Shown piece after piece: positions 42,501-51,179 of a stretch of DNA of 64,000 nucleotides. The first letter of the stretch is position 1. Each line of letters starts with the position of its first letter. Made by a program: the position numbers and the translations under genes. Origin of the DNA: Rhodococcus sp. P1Y (lineage in GTDB: Bacteria > Actinomycetota > Actinomycetes > Mycobacteriales > Mycobacteriaceae); the NCBI RefSeq assembly GCF_003641205.1, contig NZ_CP032762.1:1178001-1242000 (forward strand), given 5' to 3'. The notes under the pieces were generated by a model. The model worked only from the letters and a program-made list of their open reading frames with translations, was not told where the DNA came from and ran no database searches.

Positions 42501-43037
42501 TCACATGGCCGAAGGCCCCTTCTTGCGAAGATCGTCGACCTTGGTCATCGCGTCACGAAGTTCGCCCAGCCAATCCTGCGTGTGCTCGCCGACGAGTTTG
42601 ACCGCCCAGGACAGTGCGTCAGCGCGCGAGCGTGCAACACCGGCGTCGACGAGAGTGTCGAGTACCTTACGTTCAGGCTGGCGCAGTCGCGTCATCACCG
42701 GAACGGCGAGGTGTGTGAAGAGCGTGGTTTCGCCGTCGACAGTTACGCCCCATGCAACCTTGCGCCCGTAACGGGCTTCCGCCTCGTCGGCGATCTGCAT
42801 GCGATCTTGACGGGTCATTTCTCGGAATCGTGCGATTCGCCCTTCCATTGCAGCTGTTCCGGCGTCGTCGCTGGTCGGCAATTCGCCGATGACGACGATC
42901 TCCTCTCGGTCCACCTCGACGGTGGCTGCACCCGAGAACCATTCATCTGGAAGCCTGCCGCCGAACCACTCGGCAGCGTCCGACGCCTCGGGTACATCTG
43001 CCTGTTGCCATCCGCCTGGTCGTCCGAACTTTCTCAT
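42501..43037 (-). CDS. Conserved actinobacterial protein of unknown function
   Basis: A 178-residue soluble protein that I recognise only as a conserved hypothetical type. The N-terminal part begins MRKFGRPGGWQQADVPEA; the middle has alternating VEVDREEIVVIGEL strands; the C-terminal part, KVLDTLVDAGVARSRADALSWAVKLVGEHTQDWLGELRDAM, resembles a ribbon-helix-helix-like or helical DNA-binding tail. AGGAG lies five bases before the ATG at 43037. It is upstream of the ABC-F gene on the same strand, 183 bases away. Confidence 0.75.
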   Translation of the reverse strand: MRKFGRPGGWQQADVPEASDAAEWFGGRLPDEWFSGAATVEVDREEIVVIGELPTSDDAGTAAMEGRIARFREMTRQDRMQIADEAEARYGRKVAWGVTVDGETTLFTHLAVPVMTRLRQPERKVLDTLVDAGVARSRADALSWAVKLVGEHTQDWLGELRDAMTKVDDLRKKGPSAM

Positions 43038-43111
43038 GATGACTCCTTCGTCGATTTGCAATACTGATTACATGATTACACCGTTATTCAGGATCGCGCC
43101 ACGAGTCAGGC

Positions 43112-44935
43112 ATGATCGGACGGGTGCGCACATCGAAGAAGTCGGTTTCTGCCCTCGTTGCCGTGACGGCTCTGGTACTCGCGGGGTGCGGTGACAACGG
43201 CCCAGCCGAGCCCCAGACCACCGCGCAGCAGTTCGTCGACGCGATCAACAGCGGCGCGGCCGACGCGGCAGCCGCTCTCACGACCGACCCGGCCGCTGCC
43301 TCCGCTGCTCTCGCGGGCCTGTACGACGGTTTGAGCGCCGGCGGCACCGTCACGGCCACGCCCGATTTCACCGTCGAATCTGCTTCCGAGGAGGGAGGTT
43401 CGGTGACGCTTGACGCCACCTGGCGTTTCTCGACGACGACGGACGGCACCGAGGAGCCGGACGGCGAGCCCAAACAGTGGCAGTACGACACGAAGGCCAC
43501 GGCGTCGGAAACCGACCAGGGGTGGCGAATCAACTGGGATCCGGCAATACTCGCGCCGGGTCTTGCCGCGGACAGCACGATCCGGTTCACGGCGACCGAT
43601 GCGCTCGTCACGCCCAAGGTGTTCGACGGAACAGGTGTCGAACTCATGTCCCAGCAGGTGGTCACCTTGGTGAACGTGGACGCCACGGCCGACCCGGCCG
43701 CGGTGGCGTCGTACCTCACTCCGATCGTGCCCGGCATCACCGCAGACTCCATCGCCAGGGATCAGGCCGGTGCACAGGGCAATACGGTCACGTTGGTCTC
43801 CTTGCGGCAATCCGACCTCGACCCGATCGCGGCCCCGCTGGCAGCCGTACCGGGCGTCACTCTTGCACCGCAGACCCGGCTGCTGACGACGGATCGGGCG
43901 CTGGCTTCGCCCGCACTCACCGGCGTCTCCGAGCTCTGGCAGCAGCAACTCGACGAGAACAAAGGCTGGTCGATCCAGGCGGTCAAGGGTGACGGCACCG
44001 TTGATCAGCTCGCGGGTATCGACGCCAGCCCTGCGCCCGATATCGCGACCACCCTCGACAGCGCCCTGCAGCTGAAGGCCGAGAACGCGTTGGCGTCGCT
44101 CCCGCAGCAGGCGGCCATCGTCGCACTTCAGCCTTCGACCGGAAACGTACTGGCCGTCGCACAGAACGTAGCTGCGGATTCGGAAGGGCCTATCGCGCTC
44201 ACCGGGCTCTACCCGCCCGGGTCGACCTTCAAGACCGTGACGACATCCGCGGCGCTGGAAGCCGGGACGGCAACGCCCGACACGATCCTTCCGTGCCCCG
44301 GCACCGAGAACATCGAGGGACGTCAGATCCCCAACGACGACAACTTCGACCTGGGCGACGTGCCGCTGCACACCGCCTTCGCGCAGTCCTGCAACACGAC
44401 GATGGGACGCCTCGGCGTAGGTTTGCCCGCCGACGGTCTGCAGCAGGTAGCTCAGCAATACGGGCTCGGAGTCGACTACGTGACGCCGGGACTGACCACC
44501 GTCACCGGCAGCGTTCCGCTTGCCGACACACCTGCAGCTCGGGTCGAGTCGGCGATCGGGCAGGGACAGGTGACGGCGTCACCCTTCGGGATGGCGTTGG
44601 TGGCGTCGACAATCGCCGGTGGCTCGTTGAAGCCTCCGACGCTCGTCAGCGGCCAGCCCGGAGTCGCCGACAAGACCGTACAGCCGGTCGACGCGGCGGT
44701 CGCGGAACAGGTCAAGACGATGATGCGTGAAACCGTCACCGCCGGCACGGCAACCCAGCTGCGAGACATCCCCGGTTTGCTCGGCAAGACAGGAACCGCC
44801 GAATTCGGGCCGAACAATGAGGGCGCTCACGGCTGGTTCGTCGGCATCCAGGGTGATCTTGCGTTCGCGGTCTTCGTGGCCGGTGGTCAGAGCTCGGCTC
44901 CCGCCCTCGAGGCCGCGGGACGTTTCCTGCGCTGA
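43112..44935 (+). CDS. Penicillin-binding transpeptidase lipoprotein with MecA_N domain
   Basis: A 607-residue peptidoglycan transpeptidase of the mycobacterial PBP-lipo type. Lipobox LAGC (Cys26), an NTF2-like MecA_N domain (about 32-145), a dimer-like middle domain, then the transpeptidase domain. All three catalytic motifs are intact: Ser371-x-x-Lys374 (GSTFK), Ser426-Cys-Asn428 and Lys559-Thr-Gly (KTGTAEF). It would cross-link cell wall outside the membrane and be a beta-lactam target. The start has no strong ribosome-binding site. A diverged, catalytically dead paralogue follows at 45178. Confidence 0.92.
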   Translation: MIGRVRTSKKSVSALVAVTALVLAGCGDNGPAEPQTTAQQFVDAINSGAADAAAALTTDPAAASAALAGLYDGLSAGGTVTATPDFTVESASEEGGSVTLDATWRFSTTTDGTEEPDGEPKQWQYDTKATASETDQGWRINWDPAILAPGLAADSTIRFTATDALVTPKVFDGTGVELMSQQVVTLVNVDATADPAAVASYLTPIVPGITADSIARDQAGAQGNTVTLVSLRQSDLDPIAAPLAAVPGVTLAPQTRLLTTDRALASPALTGVSELWQQQLDENKGWSIQAVKGDGTVDQLAGIDASPAPDIATTLDSALQLKAENALASLPQQAAIVALQPSTGNVLAVAQNVAADSEGPIALTGLYPPGSTFKTVTTSAALEAGTATPDTILPCPGTENIEGRQIPNDDNFDLGDVPLHTAFAQSCNTTMGRLGVGLPADGLQQVAQQYGLGVDYVTPGLTTVTGSVPLADTPAARVESAIGQGQVTASPFGMALVASTIAGGSLKPPTLVSGQPGVADKTVQPVDAAVAEQVKTMMRETVTAGTATQLRDIPGLLGKTGTAEFGPNNEGAHGWFVGIQGDLAFAVFVAGGQSSAPALEAAGRFLR

Positions 44936-45041
44936 CCTGGGCGCCGGGGGTTTCGTGGGTGCGCGGGTTGCGGGGGTTGTAGCCGGGGCGCGGGTTGCAA
45001 CACACGCGTGGGATGGAAGGCGCGCGTGGGGGCTGGCAGGT

Positions 45042-45062
45042 GACCGAATGAGTCATTCGGTC
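45042..45062. repeat. Single-unit hairpin of the ~30-bp repeat family
   Basis: Arms GACCGAATGA and TCATTCGGTC around a single G, between the two penicillin-binding-type genes. It matches the ends of the tandem arrays at 18931 and 51049. Confidence 0.65.
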
Positions 45063-45177
45063 CGGCCGAGGGGGCGCGGCGTAGCTCAATCGTGACCGGA
45101 GCGAGTGGATACCGTGCTTGTTACTCGTGTGACTCTAGTGAATATTGTGACTCATGAGTTCTGTGGGGAGACCGGCT

Positions 45178-46785
45178 ATGGGCCGGATTCGTGGCCGTCA
45201 CGTGGTTGCCGTGGGGGCAGGTCTCGCGCTGACGTCGACCGTCGCGTTCTGGGCGCTCGACGAGCCGAAGAGCGAGGCGGAGAGCGTCGTCGATCAGTTC
45301 GTCGAGGCTCTGAACGACCACGACGTCGAGGCCGCTGCTGCGCTGACGACCTACCCCAACGCCGCATCGGCGAGCTTGACGCAGATGTTCGACGGATTGT
45401 CGGCGAACGGTACCTCGACGGGCGACTTCGAACTCGGTCAATTCATCGACCTGTCCGGGGACTCGGGCTTCTTCACTCTCGATCAGGGCTGGAATTTCGG
45501 TGACGGCAAGGACTGGCAGTACTCCACGCGAGGTACCGCCAAGAAGCTGAGCGTCGGGTGGCGAATCGCTTGGGAGCCTGATGTTCTCGCGCCGGACCTA
45601 CCGCCCGGTGGAGCCGTGCGCTACGTTCGCACCGACGCTGCCCCACCGTTGGTCTTCGATTCCGCGCAGAACGTGTTGATGAACGAGCGGACGATCAACG
45701 CGATTCTTCTCGACCCTGCCCAGATGCCCGACCCCGCTGCATCGGCATCGCAGCTGGCGGACGTGATCGACGTCGTCGCGCCGCTGATCACCGCGGACAC
45801 GTTGCTGTCCGACCTGTCGGCATCTCCAGGCTCGTCGATCCTTGCCGTCAACCTGCGTGACGACGACTTCGCCGTGCTCGAGGACGATCTTCGCGCCATC
45901 CCCGGCGTCGTCGTCGCGCAGACGCCGAAGCTGATCGCCGGTGACCGCCGCATCACGTCGCCACTTCTCGATTCGCTGCGCAATGCCTGGCAACAGAACC
46001 GCGACGCCACCGCGGGATGGGCCGTCGACGTCATCGGTCCCGACGGTGCGCTTACGCGTCAGGCAGGATTCCAGGGTCCGGGAGGCCCCGATCTGCACGC
46101 GACGCTCGATCCTCGGATCCAGCTCGCCGCCGAGGAGGCCGTGGTCAGCGCTGGGACGTCGGCGTCGATCGTCGCCATCGCGCCCTCGACGGGTGCCATC
46201 GTCGCCGCCGCGCAGAACAGTTACGCCAACGAGCAGGGGCAGATCGCGTTCTCCGGGATGTATCCGGCCGGCTCGGCTACCAACTTGCTCGACGGTGTCG
46301 ACGCGTCCAGCCTCGGGCTCGGCGTCAGTTACTCGATGCCCGGGCTCGACGCCTTCACCGGCCAGATCCCGTCGGGAAACTCGTCGATCGACCGGATCCG
46401 CACCGTCGGCAACGAGACGTCCGAGATCACCGTCACGCCATTCGGTCTGGCCCAGCTCGGCGCGGCCGTGGCGCGAGGTTCCGCGCCTACGCCGTCGATC
46501 GTCGCCGGGCAGACGGCAGTGGCCGACAAGGAGACTGCGTCGATCCCATCCGATGCATTGGCGCGACTGCGTCAGCAGTTCCAGGATTCGGCCCACGCCG
46601 AGGGCCTCGACGCGTACGACGGACTGACGGGGTTCGCGGGGGACAGCGGCGACGATCGGTGGTTCATAGCCAACCGCGGTGACCTCGCGTTCGCGGTCTA
46701 CATCGAAGACGCCGACGGGACCGACCAGGCCGTGCGGATGGGCACGCGGTTGCTGAACGAGATCGACTCCGGCAGCACCGAGTAG
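45178..46785 (+). CDS. Catalytically inactive penicillin-binding-protein paralogue
   Basis: A 535-residue protein similar along its whole length to the preceding transpeptidase but lacking its catalytic residues. SxxK is replaced by Ser366-Ala-Thr-Asn369, the stretch of about 65 residues carrying the SxN motif is deleted (residues 370-380), and KTGT is replaced by Phe486-Ala-Gly-Asp. The lipobox cysteine is also gone; the N-terminus (HVVAVGAGLALTSTVAFWALDEP) looks like an uncleaved signal anchor. The MecA_N domain (about 34-135) and the flanking frame are intact with no stop codons, so it is probably expressed and selected. The ATG at 45178 has GGGGAG seven bases upstream. A scaffold, regulatory or decoy role is inferred. 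Confidence 0.85.
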   Translation: MGRIRGRHVVAVGAGLALTSTVAFWALDEPKSEAESVVDQFVEALNDHDVEAAAALTTYPNAASASLTQMFDGLSANGTSTGDFELGQFIDLSGDSGFFTLDQGWNFGDGKDWQYSTRGTAKKLSVGWRIAWEPDVLAPDLPPGGAVRYVRTDAAPPLVFDSAQNVLMNERTINAILLDPAQMPDPAASASQLADVIDVVAPLITADTLLSDLSASPGSSILAVNLRDDDFAVLEDDLRAIPGVVVAQTPKLIAGDRRITSPLLDSLRNAWQQNRDATAGWAVDVIGPDGALTRQAGFQGPGGPDLHATLDPRIQLAAEEAVVSAGTSASIVAIAPSTGAIVAAAQNSYANEQGQIAFSGMYPAGSATNLLDGVDASSLGLGVSYSMPGLDAFTGQIPSGNSSIDRIRTVGNETSEITVTPFGLAQLGAAVARGSAPTPSIVAGQTAVADKETASIPSDALARLRQQFQDSAHAEGLDAYDGLTGFAGDSGDDRWFIANRGDLAFAVYIEDADGTDQAVRMGTRLLNEIDSGSTE

Positions 46786-46821
46786 CCGTCCAGGTAGTTA
46801 GCGGGAGTAGCTTTACCCCTC

Positions 46822-47592
46822 GTGACCCTGCTCGAATTCGGACTACTCGTCGTTGCCGGCTATTTCGCCGGCCTCGTCGGGTTTGTCACCGGTATGGCAT
46901 CGCTCGTGTCGTACCCGGCGCTGCTTGCGGCAGGAGTCCCACCGGTGGCGGCAAACGTGACCAATACGGTCGCGATGGTGGCAGCCGGTGTCGGAGCGAC
47001 GACGAAGGCGTCGGGCGAAATCGCCAAGGACGGCAAGCAGTTGATTCGGCTTGCTGTCGTATCGGCACTGGGTGGACTCGTCGGGGCGATCCTGCTGCTC
47101 GTGGCTCCCGAGGGATCGTTCGAGACGGTCGTTCCGTTCCTCGTCGCGTTCGCGTCCGTCGCGCTGTTGTTGCAGCCGCGCCTTCGAAAGCTTTCGGGCG
47201 GCGGCGAATTCCCGACGTCCGGGACTGGTACCCGCGGAACTGCGCAAATGCTCTACCCGGTGTTCCTGTTCTTCGTTGCTGTCTACGGCGGCTATTTCGG
47301 CGCGGGCGCAGGAGTCATCTTTCTGGCGCTGGCGCTGATCTGCACGTCCGACTCCATCTGGCGCGCAAGCATTCTGAAGAGCTTCTTCCTCGGTATCGCC
47401 AACGTCATCGCCGCTGTCGTCTTCGCGTTCTCCGGCGACGTCGATTGGCTTGCCGCGCTTGCCCTCGCCCTCGGTGCCTTCGCGGGCGGATATTGCGGGC
47501 CACCGGTGGTGAAGGTCATACCGCCGACCGTTCTTCGCATCACGGTCGGCGTTCTGGGCCTCGGGCTTGCAGCCTGGTTGCTCTGGAAGTAG
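46822..47592 (+). CDS. TauE/SafE-family membrane exporter
   Basis: A 256-residue protein with about eight predicted helices in two repeats: GYFAGLVGFVTGMASLVSYPALLAAGVPPVAANVTNT in the first and GGYFGAGAGVIFLALALI in the second. Family members export sulfite or organosulfur anions. The GTG start has no near ribosome-binding site; TAGCTT ends eight bases upstream and could be the -10 box of a leaderless transcript. It converges with the peptide transporter gene with only three bases between stops. Confidence 0.85.
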   Translation: MTLLEFGLLVVAGYFAGLVGFVTGMASLVSYPALLAAGVPPVAANVTNTVAMVAAGVGATTKASGEIAKDGKQLIRLAVVSALGGLVGAILLLVAPEGSFETVVPFLVAFASVALLLQPRLRKLSGGGEFPTSGTGTRGTAQMLYPVFLFFVAVYGGYFGAGAGVIFLALALICTSDSIWRASILKSFFLGIANVIAAVVFAFSGDVDWLAALALALGAFAGGYCGPPVVKVIPPTVLRITVGVLGLGLAAWLLWK

Positions 47593-47595
47593 CGC

Positions 47596-49044
47596 TTACT
47601 GCACGCCGCTCATCATCTTCTTGATCCACGGTGTGAGGGCTACGAGGGCGACTCCGACGGCGATCGAGACCCCACCGACGGTGTAGAAGAACGGATTCGG
47701 GTTGTCCTGGTCGTAGTATCCGGCCAATGTTCCCGCCATCGCAGAGCCCAATGCGACGGACAGGAAGAACAACGCAACCATCTGGGTGTGAAAGTTCTCC
47801 GGAGCGAGCTTGGTGGACAACGACAGTCCGACCGGGGAGAGAAACAGCTCGGCGAACGTGAACAGCAGCAGGATGCCGACCAGCGCGAGCAACGGCATGG
47901 TGCTGCCGGAGAGGGATGGCACGAAGGCCAGGAACGCCAGGCCCATGATGAACACGCCCGCAGCGAATTTCAGCGGGGTCGATGGCTGCCGAGGACCCAG
48001 CTTTGTCCACACCGCGGCGAACACACCGGCGAAGATGATGATGAAGACCGGGTTGATGGACTGAACCCAGTTCGGCGGGAACTCCCAACCGAAGAGGTTG
48101 CGATCGAGTTTCGAGTTGGCGATCAGCGGCACCGTCGTGAATTGCTGCTGGAACAGTGACCAAAAAGCGGCGCTCGCGATGAACATCGGAATGAACGAGA
48201 TGACACGTCGTCGCTCGATCGGCGTAATTCTCTTGCTGGACAAGATGAGTGCGAAGTAACCGATGGCCGCGACGACAGTGAGGCCGACAACGATATCGGA
48301 CATGTTCGACGCAGTGATCGCCCCGAACACCGAGAGCAAGGCGATGACAACGATCGCAGCGAGAGCGATACCGCCCCACTTGATTCGCTCGTTCGACGGC
48401 AGCGGGTTGGGAGGGGTCGCGCCGATTCCGTGCAGGTGTCTGCGGCCGAGTGTGTACTGGATGAGCCCGAGCGCCATGCCGACTGCAGCAAGCCCGAAGC
48501 CGGCATGGAATCCAGCGGTGTCCCAGGCTAATCCGGTCAGGAGAGGTCCGACGAACGCGCCGAGGTTGATGCCCATGTAGAAGAGCGAGAAACCGGCGTC
48601 GCGGCGGGTGTCCTTTTCGTCGTAGAGATCGCCGACGAGTGAGGTCGCATTGGCCTTGAGGCCACCGCTGCCGAACGCGACGAGGACCAAACCCACTCCG
48701 ACGCCGAGGAACCCCGGCAGAACAGCGAGTGCGATGTGTCCGAGCATGATCAGAACGGCACTGTAGAACAGTGTTCGCTCGGAGCCGAGCAGTCGGTCCG
48801 CGATCCACGCTCCGAGAATCGTCGAGAGGTAGACGGTGCCGCCGTATGCGCCGACGATCGATGTCGCCGAACTCTCGGAAATGCCGAGACCGCCGTCGGC
48901 CGTCGAGTAGTACAGGTAGAAGATGAGGATGCCCTGCATCCCATAGAACGAGAATCGCTCCCACATCTCCACGCCGAAGAGATTTGCCAGCGCGAACGGT
49001 TGCCCGAAGAACGCGGTGTCCTGCTTACGTTGTACATCGGTCAT
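47596..49044 (-). CDS. Proton-dependent oligopeptide transporter (POT/PTR2 family)
   Basis: A 482-residue transporter. PTR2 signatures are visible: GVEMWERFSFYGMQGILIFYL in helix 1, GGTVYLSTILGAWIADRLLG, the FGSGGLKAN segment and FSLFYMGINLGAFVGPLLTG. It should import di- and tripeptides with protons. The ATG lies 45 bases downstream (in gene direction) of the DUF3054 gene stop, so the two may be cotranscribed. Confidence 0.92.
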   Translation of the reverse strand: MTDVQRKQDTAFFGQPFALANLFGVEMWERFSFYGMQGILIFYLYYSTADGGLGISESSATSIVGAYGGTVYLSTILGAWIADRLLGSERTLFYSAVLIMLGHIALAVLPGFLGVGVGLVLVAFGSGGLKANATSLVGDLYDEKDTRRDAGFSLFYMGINLGAFVGPLLTGLAWDTAGFHAGFGLAAVGMALGLIQYTLGRRHLHGIGATPPNPLPSNERIKWGGIALAAIVVIALLSVFGAITASNMSDIVVGLTVVAAIGYFALILSSKRITPIERRRVISFIPMFIASAAFWSLFQQQFTTVPLIANSKLDRNLFGWEFPPNWVQSINPVFIIIFAGVFAAVWTKLGPRQPSTPLKFAAGVFIMGLAFLAFVPSLSGSTMPLLALVGILLLFTFAELFLSPVGLSLSTKLAPENFHTQMVALFFLSVALGSAMAGTLAGYYDQDNPNPFFYTVGGVSIAVGVALVALTPWIKKMMSGVQ

Positions 49045-49089
49045 TAGTGAACTGTCCCATGTTTTCGCCGCAAATCGGCGTAGATCTGG

Positions 49090-49467
49090 TCAGTTTTTCG
49101 GAGCGGGTAACAACCTTGCCAGTGCGCGCCAGCCGAGCAGAAAAACGGCGAGAACGGTGGACGCCACGATGACGAAACTGACTGCGGTTCCCTGCCCGCT
49201 GATCACGCGAAGAATCATGCCGACGACAACCGTCGACACCCAGACGACGATGCCGGTCGGGAGGATCAGGTAGGCGTTGAACTTGTCGCGGTAGAGCGCC
49301 CAAGTGGCGGCCCACCCGACCACAGCGCCGATCACGAAGGGCCACGCGGTGTGCGCGAGTCCGGTGATCGCGTTGGCCTCGTCGTGGCTTCGGCGTCCGA
49401 TGGCGCAGAAGACGAGTACGGCAACGAGGTCGATCGCCGCCGCGATGACGGGTGTGCGTGTGTTCAC
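49090..49467 (-). CDS. DUF3054 membrane protein
   Basis: A 125-residue protein with four predicted helices. The conserved FCAIGRRSHDEANAI after helix 1 and HTAWPFVIGAVVGW in helix 2 identify DUF3054, a small actinobacterial membrane family of unknown function. It precedes the peptide transporter gene on the same strand. Confidence 0.85.
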   Translation of the reverse strand: MNTRTPVIAAAIDLVAVLVFCAIGRRSHDEANAITGLAHTAWPFVIGAVVGWAATWALYRDKFNAYLILPTGIVVWVSTVVVGMILRVISGQGTAVSFVIVASTVLAVFLLGWRALARLLPAPKN

Positions 49468-49491
49468 CGGTTCATTGTGCCTTCGGCACCC

Positions 49492-49531
49492 GTGCGTGCG
49501 TAATTACCTTCGACGGTAACTACGCACGCAC
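49492..49531. terminator. Family B hairpin, locus 2
   Basis: Arms GTGCGTGCGTAATTACC and GGTAACTACGCACGCAC (one mismatch) around TTCGAC, between the YceI gene end and the DUF3054 gene start. It is nearly identical to the element at 18871. Confidence 0.7.
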
Positions 49532-49548
49532 AGGCAGCGAAGCTGCGA

Positions 49549-50100
49549 TCAGGCAGCGAGACCGGCTTCGATTTCGAGCGTCAGGACGATCTTGTCGCCG
49601 ACAACAGCGCCGCCGCCTTCGAGGGGCATGTCGATGCTGATGCCGAAATCCTTGCGGTTGATCGTGGTGCTGGCCTCGAAGCCCGCAACCGGGCCGTTGC
49701 CCATGCCTGCGTTGACGCCGTTGAACTCGAGCTTGAGGTCGATGGACTTGGTGACGCCGTGGAGGGTGAAGTCGCCGGTCACGACGAAGTCGCCGCCGTC
49801 GGCCTTGACCGAGGTGGAGGTGAAGGTTGCGGTCGGGTACTTCTCTACCTCGAAGAAGTCGGCCGTCTTCAGGTGTCCGTCGCGCTGCTCGTTGTCGGTG
49901 GTGATGGAGGCGACGTCGATTTCGGCGTTGACCGAAGGTGTGCCGTCCTCGGAGACGGTGATAGCGCCGGTGAATGCCTGGAAACGGCCGCGGACCTTGC
50001 TGACCACGAGGTGGCGCACGGTGAATCCGACGGTGGAGTGGGTCGGGTCGATGGTCCAGGTTCCTGCGGACAGTTCGGGCAATGCGATCGCGGTGGTCAT
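49549..50100 (-). CDS. YceI-family lipocalin-like protein
   Basis: A 183-residue YceI-domain protein beginning GTWTIDPTHSTVGFTVRHLVVSKVRGRF, with DFTLHGVTKSIDLKLEF in the second half. The fold binds isoprenoid or fatty amide ligands. There is no signal peptide, so this form is cytoplasmic. It is divergent from methionine aminopeptidase; a palindrome just upstream suggests repressor control. Confidence 0.92.
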   Translation of the reverse strand: MTTAIALPELSAGTWTIDPTHSTVGFTVRHLVVSKVRGRFQAFTGAITVSEDGTPSVNAEIDVASITTDNEQRDGHLKTADFFEVEKYPTATFTSTSVKADGGDFVVTGDFTLHGVTKSIDLKLEFNGVNAGMGNGPVAGFEASTTINRKDFGISIDMPLEGGGAVVGDKIVLTLEIEAGLAA

Positions 50101-50128
50101 AGCAACTCCTGAGTGGTTGAAGGTTCAA

Positions 50129-50145
50129 GTTGTATCTTACACAAC
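50129..50145. promoter_or_regulatory. Candidate MarR-type operator before yceI
   Basis: GTTGT and ACAAC arms flank ATCTTAC (17 bp), with an overlapping TGTA-TCT-TACA, 29 bases before the YceI start codon. No MarR gene is in the window. Confidence 0.4.
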
Positions 50146-50257
50146 CGGACCACGGTCCGCATCTATTCCCGGGAAGTTTTTCGAGACCGGACGGCGATAC
50201 GTAAAGTCGGTATAGTTTGGCCGGTATAGTTATTGGACCGCGTGTGAAAGGCGCAGC
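50146..50257 (+). promoter_or_regulatory. Promoter region of methionine aminopeptidase
   Basis: Two direct copies of GGTATAGTT, 15 bases apart near 50210 and 50225, each contain a TATAGT -10-like hexamer. GAAAGG precedes the start codon. Confidence 0.4.
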
Positions 50258-51028
50258 ATGATCGAAATTCTGAACCCCGCCCAGCTGGTCCAGGCAAAGG
50301 AATCGGGCGCGCTCGTCGGCCGAATTCTGCAGACGATGAAAAGTAGGACCGGCGTCGGCACAAACCTTCTCGAGATCGACGCCTGGACGAGGGAGATGAT
50401 TCTCGACGCCGGCGCGACCTCCTGCTACGTCGACTACTCGCCATCGTTCGGGCGCGGCCCGTTCGGCCACTACATCTGCACGGGTGTCAACGATGCTGTG
50501 CTGCACGGGCTTCCGCGCGACTACGCCCTCGCCGACGGCGACCTCCTCTCCCTCGACCTCGCCGTCGTACTGGGAGGTGTTGCCGCCGACTCGGCCATCA
50601 GCTTCATTGTCGGCGAGAGCGCGCCCGCAGAATCCGTCGCGCTGATCGACGCTACGGAGCGTGCGCTCGAAGCAGCTATCGCCGCAGCGGGCCCCGGAGT
50701 GCGCATGGGCGACATCTCGCACGCCATCGGCTCGGTCCTACGGGAAGCGGGCTACCCGATCAACACCGAATTCGGTGGTCATGGCATCGGATCAACGATG
50801 CACCAGGATCCGCACGTGTCGAACTCCGGCAAGAAGGGCCGCGGCTACACCTTGCGTCCCGGACTGATGCTCGCACTGGAACCGTGGGTCATGGAAGATA
50901 CGGCCGAACTGATCGTCGACGACGACGGTTGGACACTCCGCAGCTCGACCGGATGCCGCACCGCGCACAGCGAGCACACCGTCGCCATCACCGAACACGG
51001 CGCCGAAATCATGACCCTGGCGCGGTAG
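50258..51028 (+). CDS. map: Methionine aminopeptidase, type I
   Basis: A 256-residue metallopeptidase removing the initiator methionine. The five metal ligands are Asp100 (LSLDLAV), Asp111 (AADSA), His175 (GGHGIG), Glu208 (ALEPWV) and Glu239 (AHSEHTV), with substrate-contacting His83 (VLHGLP). It lacks the N-terminal zinc-finger or SH3-linker extension, so it is the short MapA/B form. It is a stand-alone gene rather than part of the secY-adk-map cluster, so a second map elsewhere is likely. Confidence 0.93.
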   Translation: MIEILNPAQLVQAKESGALVGRILQTMKSRTGVGTNLLEIDAWTREMILDAGATSCYVDYSPSFGRGPFGHYICTGVNDAVLHGLPRDYALADGDLLSLDLAVVLGGVAADSAISFIVGESAPAESVALIDATERALEAAIAAAGPGVRMGDISHAIGSVLREAGYPINTEFGGHGIGSTMHQDPHVSNSGKKGRGYTLRPGLMLALEPWVMEDTAELIVDDDGWTLRSSTGCRTAHSEHTVAITEHGAEIMTLAR

Positions 51029-51048
51029 GTGGTTCGGGGGTGCTCGGA

Positions 51049-51165
51049 GTGACCGAAACAGACATTCGCTCACTCTGAGTGACTGAAACAGACATTCGCT
51101 CAATCTGAGTGACTGAAACAGACATTCGCTCACTGCGGGAGACCGAAACAGACATTCGGTCACCC
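51049..51165. repeat. Tandem array of four ~30-bp repeats
   Basis: Four units with exact 30-bp period (51049, 51079, 51109, 51139), built on GTGACTGAAACAGACATTCG, between convergent genes. GTGACCGAA at the start and TTCGGTCAC at the end can pair across the array. It is related to 18931-19081. There are no unique spacers, so it is not a CRISPR array. Confidence 0.8.
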
Positions 51166-51179
51166 CGGCCCCGCCCGGA

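Noticed and set aside
45178..46785. Frameshift or sequencing error as the cause of the missing PBP motifs
   Set aside because: Similarity to the upstream PBP continues in the same frame on both sides of each lost motif, so these are substitutions and an in-frame deletion.
51049..51165. Possible CRISPR array (30-bp period)
   Set aside because: Units abut with no unique spacers, vary in sequence, and no cas gene is present. It is a tandem hairpin repeat.
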